This document shows, one piece after another, positions 34,137 to 42,780 of a stretch of DNA of 64,000 bases; position 1 is the first letter of the stretch; each line of letters starts with the position of its first letter. The notes below the pieces were generated by a model that was given only the letters and a program-made list of their open reading frames with translations, did not search any database and had not been told where the DNA came from. The position numbers and the translations under genes were made by a program. Source of the DNA: Nocardioides oceani (GTDB lineage: Bacteria; Actinomycetota; Actinomycetes; Propionibacteriales; Nocardioidaceae); the NCBI RefSeq assembly GCF_030412965.1, contig NZ_JAUHJQ010000001.1:770060-834059 (forward strand), in the 5' to 3' direction.

Positions 34137-35180
34137 TCAGAGGAGCGCGTCGGTGCGGCGCGGCTCCGGGCGCCCGGCCGCGGCCTCCTCGGCTCGCCGC
34201 GAGCGCCGGCCACGGGGTCCGGTCAGCGCGAGGTCGGCGCGGATGACGGCGTACCCCAGCAGCAGCCCGACCACGGCGCCGTACAGGACCGAGAGCGTGC
34301 ACTCCAGCAGCGAGATCGACGGGTTGGCCAGCGCGTTGGCGACCGGCGCGGTGGCGCAGACCCCGAACGCGCAGACCCACCAGCCCTGACGGCGGCGGGC
34401 GCGCATGTGGCAGCCCCAGACCAGGGCCGGGACGCCCAGGACCGTCTCGATGGGCCGCGGGAACGCGCCGAGGTTCTCGCGGCTCCAGCGGACGGCGTCG
34501 AGCAGCGAGGTGACCAGGCCGGGGGTGCCGTAGCGGCGCAGCAGCTCGGCGTAGGCCAGCGTGACCGCGAGCAGCACGGTGCCGATCAGCACGACCGCGA
34601 CGCCGCGCCGGCCGAGGCCGTGCAGGCCCGCGCCGAGGCGGTGGACGAGGACGAAGGCGGCGACGAGCGCGAGGCCGAGGGTGACGTACTCGAAGCGGAC
34701 CAGCGCGATCCGCGGCTCGAAGCCGACCGTCGCCAGGGCGCCGACCGCCGCGACGAGGAGCGCGAAGCCGCACTCGCGCGCCGCCTGCCGGAACCGCCGT
34801 GCCGGCACCGTCCCCATCACCGCCAGCACCGCGCTGACCACGCACGTCAGCACGGCCGCCCCGGTGCGCAGGGCCTCCTCGTCGAGCACCAGCGCGGCGG
34901 TGCCGAGCACCAGCGCCAGGCCGCTGAAGACCAGCGGCCGGCCGCCGGTGCGCGCCGCCAGCGCCCAGGTGTACGTCGTCGCGACCGCGACCGAGCCGAC
35001 GCCCGGGAGCCACCCGGGGCCGACCGGCACCATGGCGGCCACCAGCGCGGCCACGGCGAGCGCGACCACGACCCAGGCGACGGTCACCTTGGTCCGGCCG
35101 CTGGGCCGTGGCAGGCCCCGCCGGGGCCGCGGCTCCGGGGGGAGCGGCTCGGCGCGACGGCGGGGGGCGGTGCGGGGCAC
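34137..35180 (-). CDS. Multi-pass membrane protein of unknown function
   Basis: 347 residues with about ten hydrophobic helices. The N-terminus is Pro/Arg-rich (PRTAPRRRAEPLPPEPRP). A Trp/Arg-rich loop (DAVRWSRENLGAFPRP) and SISLLECTLSVLYGAVVG lie near the end. Start GTG at 35180, 11 bases after the amidase stop; a TTG at 35189 is the alternative. It resembles no transporter I can name. Probably co-transcribed with the nitrilase-family gene upstream. Confidence 0.7.
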   Translation of the reverse strand: MPRTAPRRRAEPLPPEPRPRRGLPRPSGRTKVTVAWVVVALAVAALVAAMVPVGPGWLPGVGSVAVATTYTWALAARTGGRPLVFSGLALVLGTAALVLDEEALRTGAAVLTCVVSAVLAVMGTVPARRFRQAARECGFALLVAAVGALATVGFEPRIALVRFEYVTLGLALVAAFVLVHRLGAGLHGLGRRGVAVVLIGTVLLAVTLAYAELLRRYGTPGLVTSLLDAVRWSRENLGAFPRPIETVLGVPALVWGCHMRARRRQGWWVCAFGVCATAPVANALANPSISLLECTLSVLYGAVVGLLLGYAVIRADLALTGPRGRRSRRAEEAAAGRPEPRRTDALL

Positions 35181-35191
35181 GGCGGGCAACG

Positions 35192-35959
35192 TTACAGACG
35201 ACGGTTGGCCAGCGAGGGGTTGGTCCGACGGGCCTGCTCGAGCACCTCCGGGACCAGCTCGGCGCGCAGCACGTCGGCGCCCTCGCCGGCCTCGGCCAGC
35301 ACGTCCCCCAGCGGGTCGACGACCATCGAGTGACCGCTGTAGCGCGGTCCGGGCTGCCCGCAGGCGAGCACGAAGACGGTGTTCTCGATGGCGCGGGCGC
35401 GCACCAGCGTGCGCCAGTGGTCGACCTTGCGCTCCCCCGCGACCCATGCCGCCGGGACCACGATCACCTCCGCGCCGTGGTCGACGAGCAACCGGGCCAG
35501 CTCCGGGAAGCGCAGGTCGTAGCAGGTCATCAGCCCCACCCGGGTCCCGGCGACCTCGACGACCACCGGCTCGACCTCGCCGGCGGCGAGCCGCTCGGAC
35601 TCGCGGTAGCCGAAGGAGTCGTAGAGGTGCACCTTGCGGTACGCCGCCTCCGCAGCGCCGCGGGCGACGAGGGTGTTGTAGGGGCGGGCCGGGTCCGGGC
35701 CGGCCTCGAACATGCCGGCGACCACCGTCGTGCCACGTTCGGCGGCCACCCGGGCCACCTCGGCCGCGAACGGGCCGTCGACCGGCTCGGCGTACGTGCT
35801 CACGTCGGAGCCGGCCTCGCCGAAGTCGCGCGCGAAGGCCTCGGGCAGCACGACCAGGTCCGCGCCGGCCGGCACGAGCTCGGCGAGGCGGGCCCGGTTG
35901 GCGGCGGGGTCGAGGCCGGCGGCCTCCTGGACGAGGGCCACACGCAGCGGGGAGCGCAC
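35192..35959 (-). CDS. Carbon-nitrogen hydrolase (nitrilase superfamily amidase)
   Basis: 255 residues, GTG start. The catalytic triad is visible: Glu in LPEAFARDF, Lys in YRKVHLYD, Cys in LMTCYDLRFPE. These fit the omega-amidase/carbamoylputrescine branch (short, about 260 residues). Cytoplasmic enzyme cleaving an amide such as a ketoglutaramate or a damaged metabolite. Upstream it diverges from mobA by 44 bases. Confidence 0.88.
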   Translation of the reverse strand: MRSPLRVALVQEAAGLDPAANRARLAELVPAGADLVVLPEAFARDFGEAGSDVSTYAEPVDGPFAAEVARVAAERGTTVVAGMFEAGPDPARPYNTLVARGAAEAAYRKVHLYDSFGYRESERLAAGEVEPVVVEVAGTRVGLMTCYDLRFPELARLLVDHGAEVIVVPAAWVAGERKVDHWRTLVRARAIENTVFVLACGQPGPRYSGHSMVVDPLGDVLAEAGEGADVLRAELVPEVLEQARRTNPSLANRRL

Positions 35960-36003
35960 GGGCCCAGCGTGCCACCCTCGGAGCGGTGGGGGAGGATCGA
36001 GCC

Positions 36004-36558
36004 GTGCTCGAGAGCTTCTGCGCGGTGGTGCTCGCCGGCGGTCGCGCCGCCCGGCTCGGCGGGGCCGACAAGGCCTCGGTCGAGGTCGCCGGCCGCACCC
36101 TGCTCGCGCACGCGCTCGACGCGGTGGTCGACGCCGCGGAGGTCGTGGTCGTCGGCGACCCGGTGCCGACCGAGCGGCCGGTGACGTTCGTGCGGGAGAG
36201 CCCGCGGTACGGCGGCCCGGTCGCCGCCCTGCTCACCGGCCGGGGCGCGCTCCTGCGGCGCACGCCCACCCTCGCCGTGCTGGCCGTCGACATGCCGCAC
36301 GTCACCCCGTGGACGCTCCGCCGGCTGCACGAGGCCGCCGCCGGCCGGGACGGCGCGGCGCTGGTCGGCCCCGACGGCCGCCGGCAGCTGGCGCTCGTGC
36401 TCGACGTCGCCCGGCTCGACGCCGTGCGTCCCGACCACGAGCAGCAGCACGGCGCGGCCCTGCACCGCCTCCTCGAGCCGCTGGACCTCGCCATGGTCCC
36501 GGCCGAGGGCCGCGAGCACCGCGACGTCGACAGCTGGGCGGACCTGCGCGACCTGTGA
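36004..36558 (+). CDS. mobA: Molybdenum cofactor guanylyltransferase MobA
   Basis: 184 residues. N-terminal nucleotide-binding motif VVLAGGRAARLGGADK, VRESPRYGGPVAAL and the metal-binding DMPHVTP are typical of MobA, which links GMP to molybdopterin. GTG start at 36004. The next gene (DUF6457) is the usual actinobacterial partner of mobA. Confidence 0.88.
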   Translation: MLESFCAVVLAGGRAARLGGADKASVEVAGRTLLAHALDAVVDAAEVVVVGDPVPTERPVTFVRESPRYGGPVAALLTGRGALLRRTPTLAVLAVDMPHVTPWTLRRLHEAAAGRDGAALVGPDGRRQLALVLDVARLDAVRPDHEQQHGAALHRLLEPLDLAMVPAEGREHRDVDSWADLRDL

Positions 36559-36599
36559 GCGGTTGCGGGCCCCGGCGGGGCTCGGTCATCGTGGGAGGC

Positions 36600-36920
36600 G
36601 TGAACCTCCACGACTGGATCGACGAGCTCAGCGACGTCCTCGGGGTCGAGGACGAGATGGACGAGGGCCTCGTGCTCGACCTGGCCCGCGTCGTGGCCCA
36701 TGCCGTCGAGCGCCCCGCCGCGCCGGTCACCTCCTACCTGCTGGGGTACGCCGCCGGAGCGGCCGGCGCCGACGCCGAGGAGGTCGAGCGGCTGGCCGCG
36801 CGGGCCCAGCGGCTCGCGGAGTCCTGGGACCGGCCGGCCGGTGCGCCGGACCCCGACGACGTCGACGAGCCGGTCCCCGACGACGGCGCCGTCGACCACA
36901 GCGGGGACGCCCTGGACTGA
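36600..36920 (+). CDS. DUF6457-type small acidic protein associated with mobA
   Basis: 106 residues, opening NLHDWIDELSDVLGVEDE and a helical core up to about 80, then an acidic tail rich in Asp and Pro. GTG at 36600 gives the usual start; another GTG at 36591 in frame is possible. Located 41 bases after mobA. In other actinobacteria this domain is found beside or fused to MobA, suggesting a role in molybdopterin dinucleotide synthesis; biochemical function unknown. Confidence 0.75.
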   Translation: MNLHDWIDELSDVLGVEDEMDEGLVLDLARVVAHAVERPAAPVTSYLLGYAAGAAGADAEEVERLAARAQRLAESWDRPAGAPDPDDVDEPVPDDGAVDHSGDALD

Positions 36921-36963
36921 CGCCCCGGCCCCGCCTCGCCACGGCCCTCCTAGGGTGGGCGGC

Positions 36964-37941
36964 ATGCGAGCCGTGATCGCCGACGGGGCCGGTGGGCCGG
37001 AGGTCCTGGGTGTGCAGGAGGTGCCGGACCTCGAGCCGGGGCCCGGGGAGCTGGCGATCGCCGTCGCCGCCACCGCCGTCAACCGCGCCGACCTGCTCCA
37101 GCGGCAGGGGTTCTACCCGCCCCCGAAGGGCGCCTCGGAGGTCATCGGCCTGGAGTGCAGCGGCACGGTGGCGGCCCTCGGCGAGGGCGTCGAGGGCTGG
37201 GCGGTCGGCGACGAGGTCTGCGCGCTGCTCGCCGGCGGCGGCTACGCCTCGCGGGTGGTCGTGCCGGCCGGGCAGGTGATGCCGGTGCCCGACGGCCTGG
37301 ACCTGGTGACCGCCGCCGCGGTGCCCGAGGTCGCGTGCACGGTGTGGTCGAACCTCTTCATGGTCGCGGGGCTGCGGCCCGACGAGAACGTGCTCGTGCA
37401 CGGCGGCGCCGGCGGGATCGGGACGTTCGCGATCCAGCTCGCCGCCGCGACCGGCGCGCGGGTCCTGACGACCAGCGGGACGGCCGAGAAGCTGGCGTAC
37501 TGCCGTGAGCTCGGCGCCAGCGTCGCCATCGACTACCGCGAGGAGGACTTCGTCGAGGCGGTGCGGGCGGCGACCGAGGGCGCCGGGGCCGACGTGGTGC
37601 TCGACAACATGGGCGCGAAGTACCTCGCCCGCAACGTCGACGCGCTCGCCCCCGAGGGCCGGCTCGTCATCATCGGCATGCAGGGCGGCACGAAGGCCGA
37701 GCTCGACATCGCGAAGCTGCTCGGCAAGCGGGGCGCGGTCATCGCCACCTCGCTCCGGTCGCGGCCGGTCGAGGGCAAGTCCGCGATCTGCGCGTCGGTC
37801 GTCGAGCACGTGTGGCCGCTGCTCGCCGACGGGTCGGTCCGCGTCGTCGTCCACGACACGATGCCGCTCGAGGACGTCGCCCGCGCCCACGCCCTCATGG
37901 AGTCCGGCGAGCACAGCGGCAAGATCGTCCTCACCCTCTGA
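36964..37941 (+). CDS. NAD(P)H:quinone oxidoreductase, zinc-independent MDR
   Basis: 325 residues. MDR fold with AVNRADLLQRQGFYPPPKG and GLECSGTVAALGEGV, and the cofactor motif VHGGAGGIGTFAIQL. No zinc-binding cysteines. The sequence around residues 40-60 matches the PIG3/TP53I3 subgroup of quinone reductases. ATG at 36964. Followed 20 bases later by bpa, likely in one transcript. Confidence 0.9.
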   Translation: MRAVIADGAGGPEVLGVQEVPDLEPGPGELAIAVAATAVNRADLLQRQGFYPPPKGASEVIGLECSGTVAALGEGVEGWAVGDEVCALLAGGGYASRVVVPAGQVMPVPDGLDLVTAAAVPEVACTVWSNLFMVAGLRPDENVLVHGGAGGIGTFAIQLAAATGARVLTTSGTAEKLAYCRELGASVAIDYREEDFVEAVRAATEGAGADVVLDNMGAKYLARNVDALAPEGRLVIIGMQGGTKAELDIAKLLGKRGAVIATSLRSRPVEGKSAICASVVEHVWPLLADGSVRVVVHDTMPLEDVARAHALMESGEHSGKIVLTL

Positions 37942-37961
37942 GGCGCTGGGGAGCAGTCGCT

Positions 37962-38579
37962 ATGTTCGAGACCATGACGGGTCCCGAGGAGCAGGAGCAG
38001 CAGGTCGTCGTCGTGGGCCCCGACGGGCAGCCCCTCGGCACGGTCCCCGTCTCGGCGCTGCAGCAGCAGCCGGCGGCCGAGGGCGGCGAGGACGACGAGG
38101 AGCAGCAGCGGTCGGTGACCGACCTGGTCGAGCAGCCCGCGAAGGTGATGCGGATCGGCGGGATGATCCGCCAGCTGCTCGAGGAGGTGAAGGCCGCGCC
38201 CCTCGACGAGGCCAGCCGCAACCGGCTCAAGGACATCCACGCCGCCTCGATCAAGGAGCTGGAGGCCGGCCTGGCCCCCGAGCTGGTCGAGGAGCTCAGC
38301 CGGCTCGCGCTCCCCTTCACCGAGGACGCGACCCCCTCCGAGGGCGAGCTGCGGATCGCCCAGGCGCAGCTGGTCGGATGGCTCGAGGGCCTCTTCCACG
38401 GCATCCAGACCGCGATCTACGCCCAGCAGGTCGCGGCCCGCGCACAGTTCGAGCAGATGCGCCGTGCGCTCCCGCCCGGCGCCGTACCAGGTGCCACCGG
38501 CGGCATGCCGTCGATGGGCCAGCAGCCGCGGCAGGACCCCGGCCCCACCCCCGGCGACTCCGGGGGCATGTACCTCTAG
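37962..38579 (+). CDS. bpa: Bacterial proteasome activator Bpa
   Basis: 205 residues. Central DUF2587 core (about 50-160: VTDLVEQPAKVMRIGGMIRQ, AQAQLVGWLEGLFHGIQ) forms the dodecameric ring known for Mycobacterium Bpa, an ATP-independent activator of the 20S proteasome. The C-terminus ends MYL, a hydrophobic-Tyr-X motif for docking to the proteasome; the mycobacterial protein ends GQYL. ATG at 37962 with GGGGAG 9 bases upstream. Tails on both sides are Gln/Gly/Pro-rich. Implies that this organism has a 20S proteasome. Confidence 0.93.
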   Translation: MFETMTGPEEQEQQVVVVGPDGQPLGTVPVSALQQQPAAEGGEDDEEQQRSVTDLVEQPAKVMRIGGMIRQLLEEVKAAPLDEASRNRLKDIHAASIKELEAGLAPELVEELSRLALPFTEDATPSEGELRIAQAQLVGWLEGLFHGIQTAIYAQQVAARAQFEQMRRALPPGAVPGATGGMPSMGQQPRQDPGPTPGDSGGMYL

Positions 38580-38611
38580 CCCGCACCACGGTCCGGGCCG
38601 CGCGGGGTGGG

Positions 38612-39256
38612 TCAGCGGCGGCCGAGGCGCCGGACGACGGCCAGCCCCAGCAGCCCGACGATCACCATCGCCAGGCCGGGGGCGGCGGTCCGGGTGAGCG
38701 GGGCCGGCTCGCTGTCGGCCACCCGCGTGAACTCGGCGGTCTCGGCCTGCGGCGGGACCGGCGTGGTGCCCGACCCCAGCAGGCGGGTCACCTGGCCGAG
38801 GAGCTGGTCGTCGACCGGGGCGGTGCGGCTGGCCGCGTCGGCGATCCAGCCGTCGGCGCGGCGGTCGACGAAGAAGAGGTACTCCGTGCCCACGGTCAGC
38901 CCCCCGAGCCCGGTCGCGCAGTCGGGGCCGCGCGAGCGGTCGGCCCGCTGCGTGCGGACGCCGACCTGCTCGGTCGACAGCCCGCCCTTCCAGACGCGGC
39001 TGACGGTGACCTCCTGGTCGTAGCGGGCCGTCCCCGACGAGCCGCCCGCACGGGTCACGGTCTCGACGGTGCCGCGGAAGACCGCGTCGGCCTGCCGCGT
39101 CGCGTCCTGCACGGTCACGGCCGGGCACTGCGGCGGGAGCGCGGCCCGGGCGGCCGAGGCCGGCCCGGCGGTGCCGGCGACCGGCCCGGCGACGCACGCG
39201 GCGCCCAGGAGGGCGGTCGCGAGGGTACGTCGGAGGCCGGGCACGGGGAGCATCAC
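38612..39256 (-). CDS. Exported protein with NTR/TIMP-like domain and C-terminal membrane helix
   Basis: 214 residues. Signal peptide to about 35 (AGPASAARA), then CPAVTVQDATRQADAVFRGTVETV and YDQEVTVSRVWKG, the pattern of netrin/TIMP-like beta-barrel domains in bacterial surface proteins; the two cysteines (CPAV, PDCATG) fit a disulphide. A hydrophobic helix near 193-210 and a basic end (RRLGRR) anchor it. Start ATG at 39256 or the next codon. Function unknown. Confidence 0.7.
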   Translation of the reverse strand: MMLPVPGLRRTLATALLGAACVAGPVAGTAGPASAARAALPPQCPAVTVQDATRQADAVFRGTVETVTRAGGSSGTARYDQEVTVSRVWKGGLSTEQVGVRTQRADRSRGPDCATGLGGLTVGTEYLFFVDRRADGWIADAASRTAPVDDQLLGQVTRLLGSGTTPVPPQAETAEFTRVADSEPAPLTRTAAPGLAMVIVGLLGLAVVRRLGRR

Positions 39257-39262
39257 AACAGA

Positions 39263-40075
39263 TCAGAGGTCGAAGACACCAGCCAGCACCCGCGCGACGC
39301 CGTCCTCGTCGTGGCCCGGTGCGACGTGCGTCGCGGCGGCGGTGACGGTGGGGTGCGCGTCGGCCATGGCGTACGCCGTGCCGGCCCAGGACAGCATCGG
39401 CAGGTCGTTGGGCATGTCGCCGAAGGCGATCACGTCCTCCGCCCCGACGCCGAGGTCGCGGGCGAGCAGCTCGAGGGTCGAGGCCTTCGTGACGCCCGGC
39501 CCGCTCACCTCGAGCAGCGTCGTGGAGGAGGACCAGGTGAACGTCAGCCGCCCGGCGTTCACCTCCTCGGCGCGGTCCCAGAAGTCCTGGGGCCCGAGCT
39601 CCTCGTGGCGGACCAGCAGCTTGAGCGGGGGCCGGGCGAGCAGGTCCTCGACGGGCGCGCGGCGGGAGCCCGGCGGCATCGGGTAACGCTCCATGAAGTG
39701 CGGCTCGAGACCGATCCCGTCGAGGTCCTCCACGGCGTACGCCGTGCCCGGCACCGCCTCGCGCAGCTCCCGGCAGACCTCGAGCGCGAGGCCCGGGGGG
39801 ATCGGCCGCTCGAGGTGGACGCGGCCGCGGGCGACGTCCCACACCAGCGCGCCGTTGGAGACGATCGCGAGCCCGTGCTCGCCGACGTGCTCGAAGACGT
39901 CCTCGGCCCACCGCAGCGGGCGGCCGGTGACGAAGACGACCGGTACCCCCCGCGCCTCGACCTCCGCGAGCACCCGGGCGGTGTAGTCCGAGACGGTGCC
40001 GTCGGAGCGGACGAGCGTGCCGTCGAGGTCGGTGGCGACCAGGCGCGGTCGTCGGGCGGGCGGGCCGCCGGTCAC
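39263..40075 (-). CDS. Cof-type HAD phosphatase
   Basis: 270 residues. Motif I VATDLDGTLVRSDG, motif II VTGRP, C2-type cap, Lys in VTKASTLELL, and motif IV IAFGDMPNDLPML. Typical of Cof/YbjI sugar-phosphate or flavin-phosphate phosphatases. GTG start overlaps the acetyltransferase stop (GTGA). A paralogue of similar type lies on the other side of the acetyltransferase gene. Confidence 0.9.
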   Translation of the reverse strand: MTGGPPARRPRLVATDLDGTLVRSDGTVSDYTARVLAEVEARGVPVVFVTGRPLRWAEDVFEHVGEHGLAIVSNGALVWDVARGRVHLERPIPPGLALEVCRELREAVPGTAYAVEDLDGIGLEPHFMERYPMPPGSRRAPVEDLLARPPLKLLVRHEELGPQDFWDRAEEVNAGRLTFTWSSSTTLLEVSGPGVTKASTLELLARDLGVGAEDVIAFGDMPNDLPMLSWAGTAYAMADAHPTVTAAATHVAPGHDEDGVARVLAGVFDL

Positions 40076-40554
40076 GGCAGCGGCCTCGCCATCACCAGGT
40101 TGCCGTCCTCGTCGGAGCCGCGCAGGCCGGTGAAGCCGGCCTTGGCGAGCACGCGGATGCTCGCGCGGTTGTCCGGGGCGACCGCCGCGCGGACCCCGAC
40201 CCCGACGGCGTCGGCGGCGGCCAGGACGGTGTGCAGGGCCTCGGTCGCGAAGCCCCAGCCGTGCGCCTCCGCGACCAGGCCGTAGCCGACCTCCGCCTCG
40301 GGCGGCTCGCCCGCGGGCGGCCCGAAGAAGCCGATGGAGCCGAGCACGGTGCGGCCGCGGACGATCGAGCGCGGGCCCCAGGTGTCACCCTCGACCCAGA
40401 TGGTGGCCGCGTCGGCGTCGTCGGGCCGCGGGAAGTCACGGTGCCACTCCGGTCGCCGGCGGCCGGCGCGGAGGTCGGCGACCTCGGCGGCCGACCACAG
40501 CGGCAGCCGCAGCCGCTCGGAGGCGAGCACCACGGGCAGGGCCGGCGCGGTCAC
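40072..40554 (-). CDS. GNAT family N-acetyltransferase
   Basis: 160 residues, GTG start. RimJ/RimL-type GNAT: LGSIGFFGPP, EVGYGLVAEAHGWGFATEAL (motif A binding acetyl-CoA) and VAPDNRASIRVLAKAGF (motif B). Flanked by two HAD phosphatase genes, overlapping one by 4 bases and 3 bases from the other. Substrate unknown; such enzymes often acetylate small amines or protein N-termini. Confidence 0.88.
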   Translation of the reverse strand: MTAPALPVVLASERLRLPLWSAAEVADLRAGRRRPEWHRDFPRPDDADAATIWVEGDTWGPRSIVRGRTVLGSIGFFGPPAGEPPEAEVGYGLVAEAHGWGFATEALHTVLAAADAVGVGVRAAVAPDNRASIRVLAKAGFTGLRGSDEDGNLVMARPLP

Positions 40555-40557
40555 GCC

Positions 40558-41427
40558 TCAGCCCTCCGGGAACCAGCGCGAGATCTCCTGCGCCGCGCCG
40601 TCCTCGTAGACCTCCCCGGTCACCGCGTCGGCGGCCTCGCGGACCGCCTCGATCGCCTGGCCCATCGCCACGCCGCGGCCGGCCCAGCCGAGCATCTCGA
40701 TGTCGTTGCGGCCGTCGCCGATCGCCAGCACGTCGGCGGCGGTGCAGCCGAGCTCGGCGCAGACCCGCTCCAGGCCGGAGGCCTTGGAGACCCCCACCGG
40801 CGCGATGTCGAGCCAGGCGGTCCAGCCGACGATGTAGTTGGTGCCGTGCAGGCCCAGCTCCGCCGCGAGGGCGACGAACTCGTCGGCGGTCGCCTCGGGG
40901 TCGCGGATGATCACGCGGCTGACCGGCCCGGCGACGAGGTCCTCGAGGTCGGTCACGATCATGTCGCCGGACAGCTCGCCCTCCGGGAAGTGCGAGGTGA
41001 CCCGGTAGCCCACGCCGCGCTCCTCGACCGCCACCAGGGCGTTCGGGTGGCGGTCGAGCACCGCCTTCACCGCGGGGCCCGCGTCGAAGGTCTCCTCGTG
41101 GACGACCTCCAGCGGCGGGTAGCGGAAGACCACGGCGCCGTTGGAGGCGACCACCCACAGGCGGTCCTCGGGGGTCGAGCCGGCGTGCTCCCCGGGGTGC
41201 AGGTCGAGCAGGTCGGCGATGGTGGTCATGCCGTGCGGGGAGCGCCCCGAGGCGAGCACGACGTGGCCGCCGGCCTCGCGGACGCGCTGCACGGCGTCGT
41301 ACACCGCCGGCGCGACCTCCTCGTGGGTGGTGCCGGCGCCCTCGACCCACTTCAGCAGCGTGCCGTCGATGTCGAGCGCGACGACCTTCGGGACCCAGCC
41401 GTCGGTGCCCGGCGCGGGAGCGGTCAC
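40558..41427 (-). CDS. Cof-type HAD phosphatase, second copy
   Basis: 289 residues. Motif [13 protein letters not shown], motif II LASGRS, Lys in [10 protein letters not shown], motif [18 protein letters not shown] start overlaps the serS stop (GTGA). Same subfamily as the gene at 39.3 kb, though diverged enough that they probably have different substrates. serS, this gene, the acetyltransferase and the other HAD gene form one tightly packed operon. Confidence 0.9.
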   Translation of the reverse strand: MTAPAPGTDGWVPKVVALDIDGTLLKWVEGAGTTHEEVAPAVYDAVQRVREAGGHVVLASGRSPHGMTTIADLLDLHPGEHAGSTPEDRLWVVASNGAVVFRYPPLEVVHEETFDAGPAVKAVLDRHPNALVAVEERGVGYRVTSHFPEGELSGDMIVTDLEDLVAGPVSRVIIRDPEATADEFVALAAELGLHGTNYIVGWTAWLDIAPVGVSKASGLERVCAELGCTAADVLAIGDGRNDIEMLGWAGRGVAMGQAIEAVREAADAVTGEVYEDGAAQEISRWFPEG

Positions 41428-42701
41428 GGGGCCACCGGCTCGAGCACCTCGCGGCCGCCCATGTACGGCTGCAGCGCCGTCGGGACGCGCACCGAGCCGT
41501 CGGCCTGCTGGTGGGTCTCGAGGATCGCCACGATCGCCCGCGGGATCGCGGTGAGCGTGCCGTTGAGGGTCGCGGCCGGCCGGACCTCACCGTCCTGGCG
41601 GACCCGGATGTCGAGGCGGCGGGACTGGAACTCGGTGCAGTTCGAGGTCGAGGTGAGCTCGCGGTACTTTCCCTGGGTCGGGATCCACGCCTCGCAGTCG
41701 AACTTGCGGATCGCCGAGAGCCCGAGGTCGCCGGTCGCCACGTCGATGACCCGGTAGGCCAGCTCGAGCTTGTCGAGGAACTGCTTCTCCCAGCCGAGGA
41801 GCCGCTCGTGCTCGGCGTAGGACTCCTCGAGGGTCGAGTAGACGAACATCTCGACCTTGTCGAACCAGTGCACGCGGATGATGCCCTTGGTGTCCTTGCC
41901 GTGCGAGCCGGCCTCCTTGCGGAAGCACGGGCTGAACGCGGCGTACCGCAGCGGCAGCGAGGCACCGTCGAGGATCTCCTCGGAGTGGTACGCCGCCATC
42001 GGCACCTCCGAGGTGCCCACCAGGTAGAGGTCCTCGCCCTCGATCCGGTAGACGTCGTCGGCGGCCTGGCCCAGGAAGCCGGTGCCCTCCATCGCCCGCG
42101 GGCGGACCAGCGACGGCGCGACCACCTGGGTGAAGCCGGACTCGCGGGCCTGCTCCATCGCGAGGTTGACCAGCGCCAGCTCCAGCTGGGCGCCGACCCC
42201 GGTCAGGAAGTAGAAGCGCGAGCCGGAGACCTTCGCGCCGCGCTCGAGGTCGATGGCGCCGAGCATGCGGCCGAGCTCGACGTGGTCGCGGGGCTCGAAC
42301 CCCTCCGCGGCGAAGTCGCGCGGGGTGCCGACCTCCTCGAGCACGACGAAGTCGTCCTCGCCACCCTCGGGGGCCTCGGGCGCGGCGAGGTTCGGCATCG
42401 ACATCAGCGCCGCCTGCCACTCCTCCTCCGCGGCGGCCTGTGCGGCCTCGGCCTCCTTGACCTCGGCGGCCAGCGCCTTGGTGCGGGCCAGCAGCTCGGC
42501 CTTCTCCTCGCCCTGCGCCTTCGCGACCTGCTTGCCGAGCTGCTTCTGCTCGGCGCGGCGCGACTCGAAGGCGCTGATCGCGGCGCGGCGGGCCGCGTCG
42601 GCGGAGAGCGCGCGGTCGACCACCTCGTCGGACAGGCCGCGTTTGGCCTGGGCGGCGCGCACGCGGTCGGGGTCGTCGCGCAGGATGCGGGGGTCGATCA
42701 T
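41424..42701 (-). CDS. serS: Seryl-tRNA synthetase
   Basis: 425 residues. N-terminal coiled-coil arm (about 28-100, Lys/Glu/Ala-rich) for the long variable arm of tRNA-Ser, then the class II core: motif 2 [18 protein letters not shown] and motif 3 [22 protein letters not shown] at 42701 begins [15 protein letters not shown] as in other bacterial SerRS. Head of a four-gene overlapping set with two HAD phosphatases and a GNAT enzyme. Confidence 0.97.
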   Translation of the reverse strand: MIDPRILRDDPDRVRAAQAKRGLSDEVVDRALSADAARRAAISAFESRRAEQKQLGKQVAKAQGEEKAELLARTKALAAEVKEAEAAQAAAEEEWQAALMSMPNLAAPEAPEGGEDDFVVLEEVGTPRDFAAEGFEPRDHVELGRMLGAIDLERGAKVSGSRFYFLTGVGAQLELALVNLAMEQARESGFTQVVAPSLVRPRAMEGTGFLGQAADDVYRIEGEDLYLVGTSEVPMAAYHSEEILDGASLPLRYAAFSPCFRKEAGSHGKDTKGIIRVHWFDKVEMFVYSTLEESYAEHERLLGWEKQFLDKLELAYRVIDVATGDLGLSAIRKFDCEAWIPTQGKYRELTSTSNCTEFQSRRLDIRVRQDGEVRPAATLNGTLTAIPRAIVAILETHQQADGSVRVPTALQPYMGGREVLEPVAP

Positions 42702-42780
42702 GTCGGCAAGGCTATCCGGGCGGTTCCGGGCCGCTCACGCGAGTTCCGGGCGGCCGCCGGACGCGGGGCATACTGTCGAG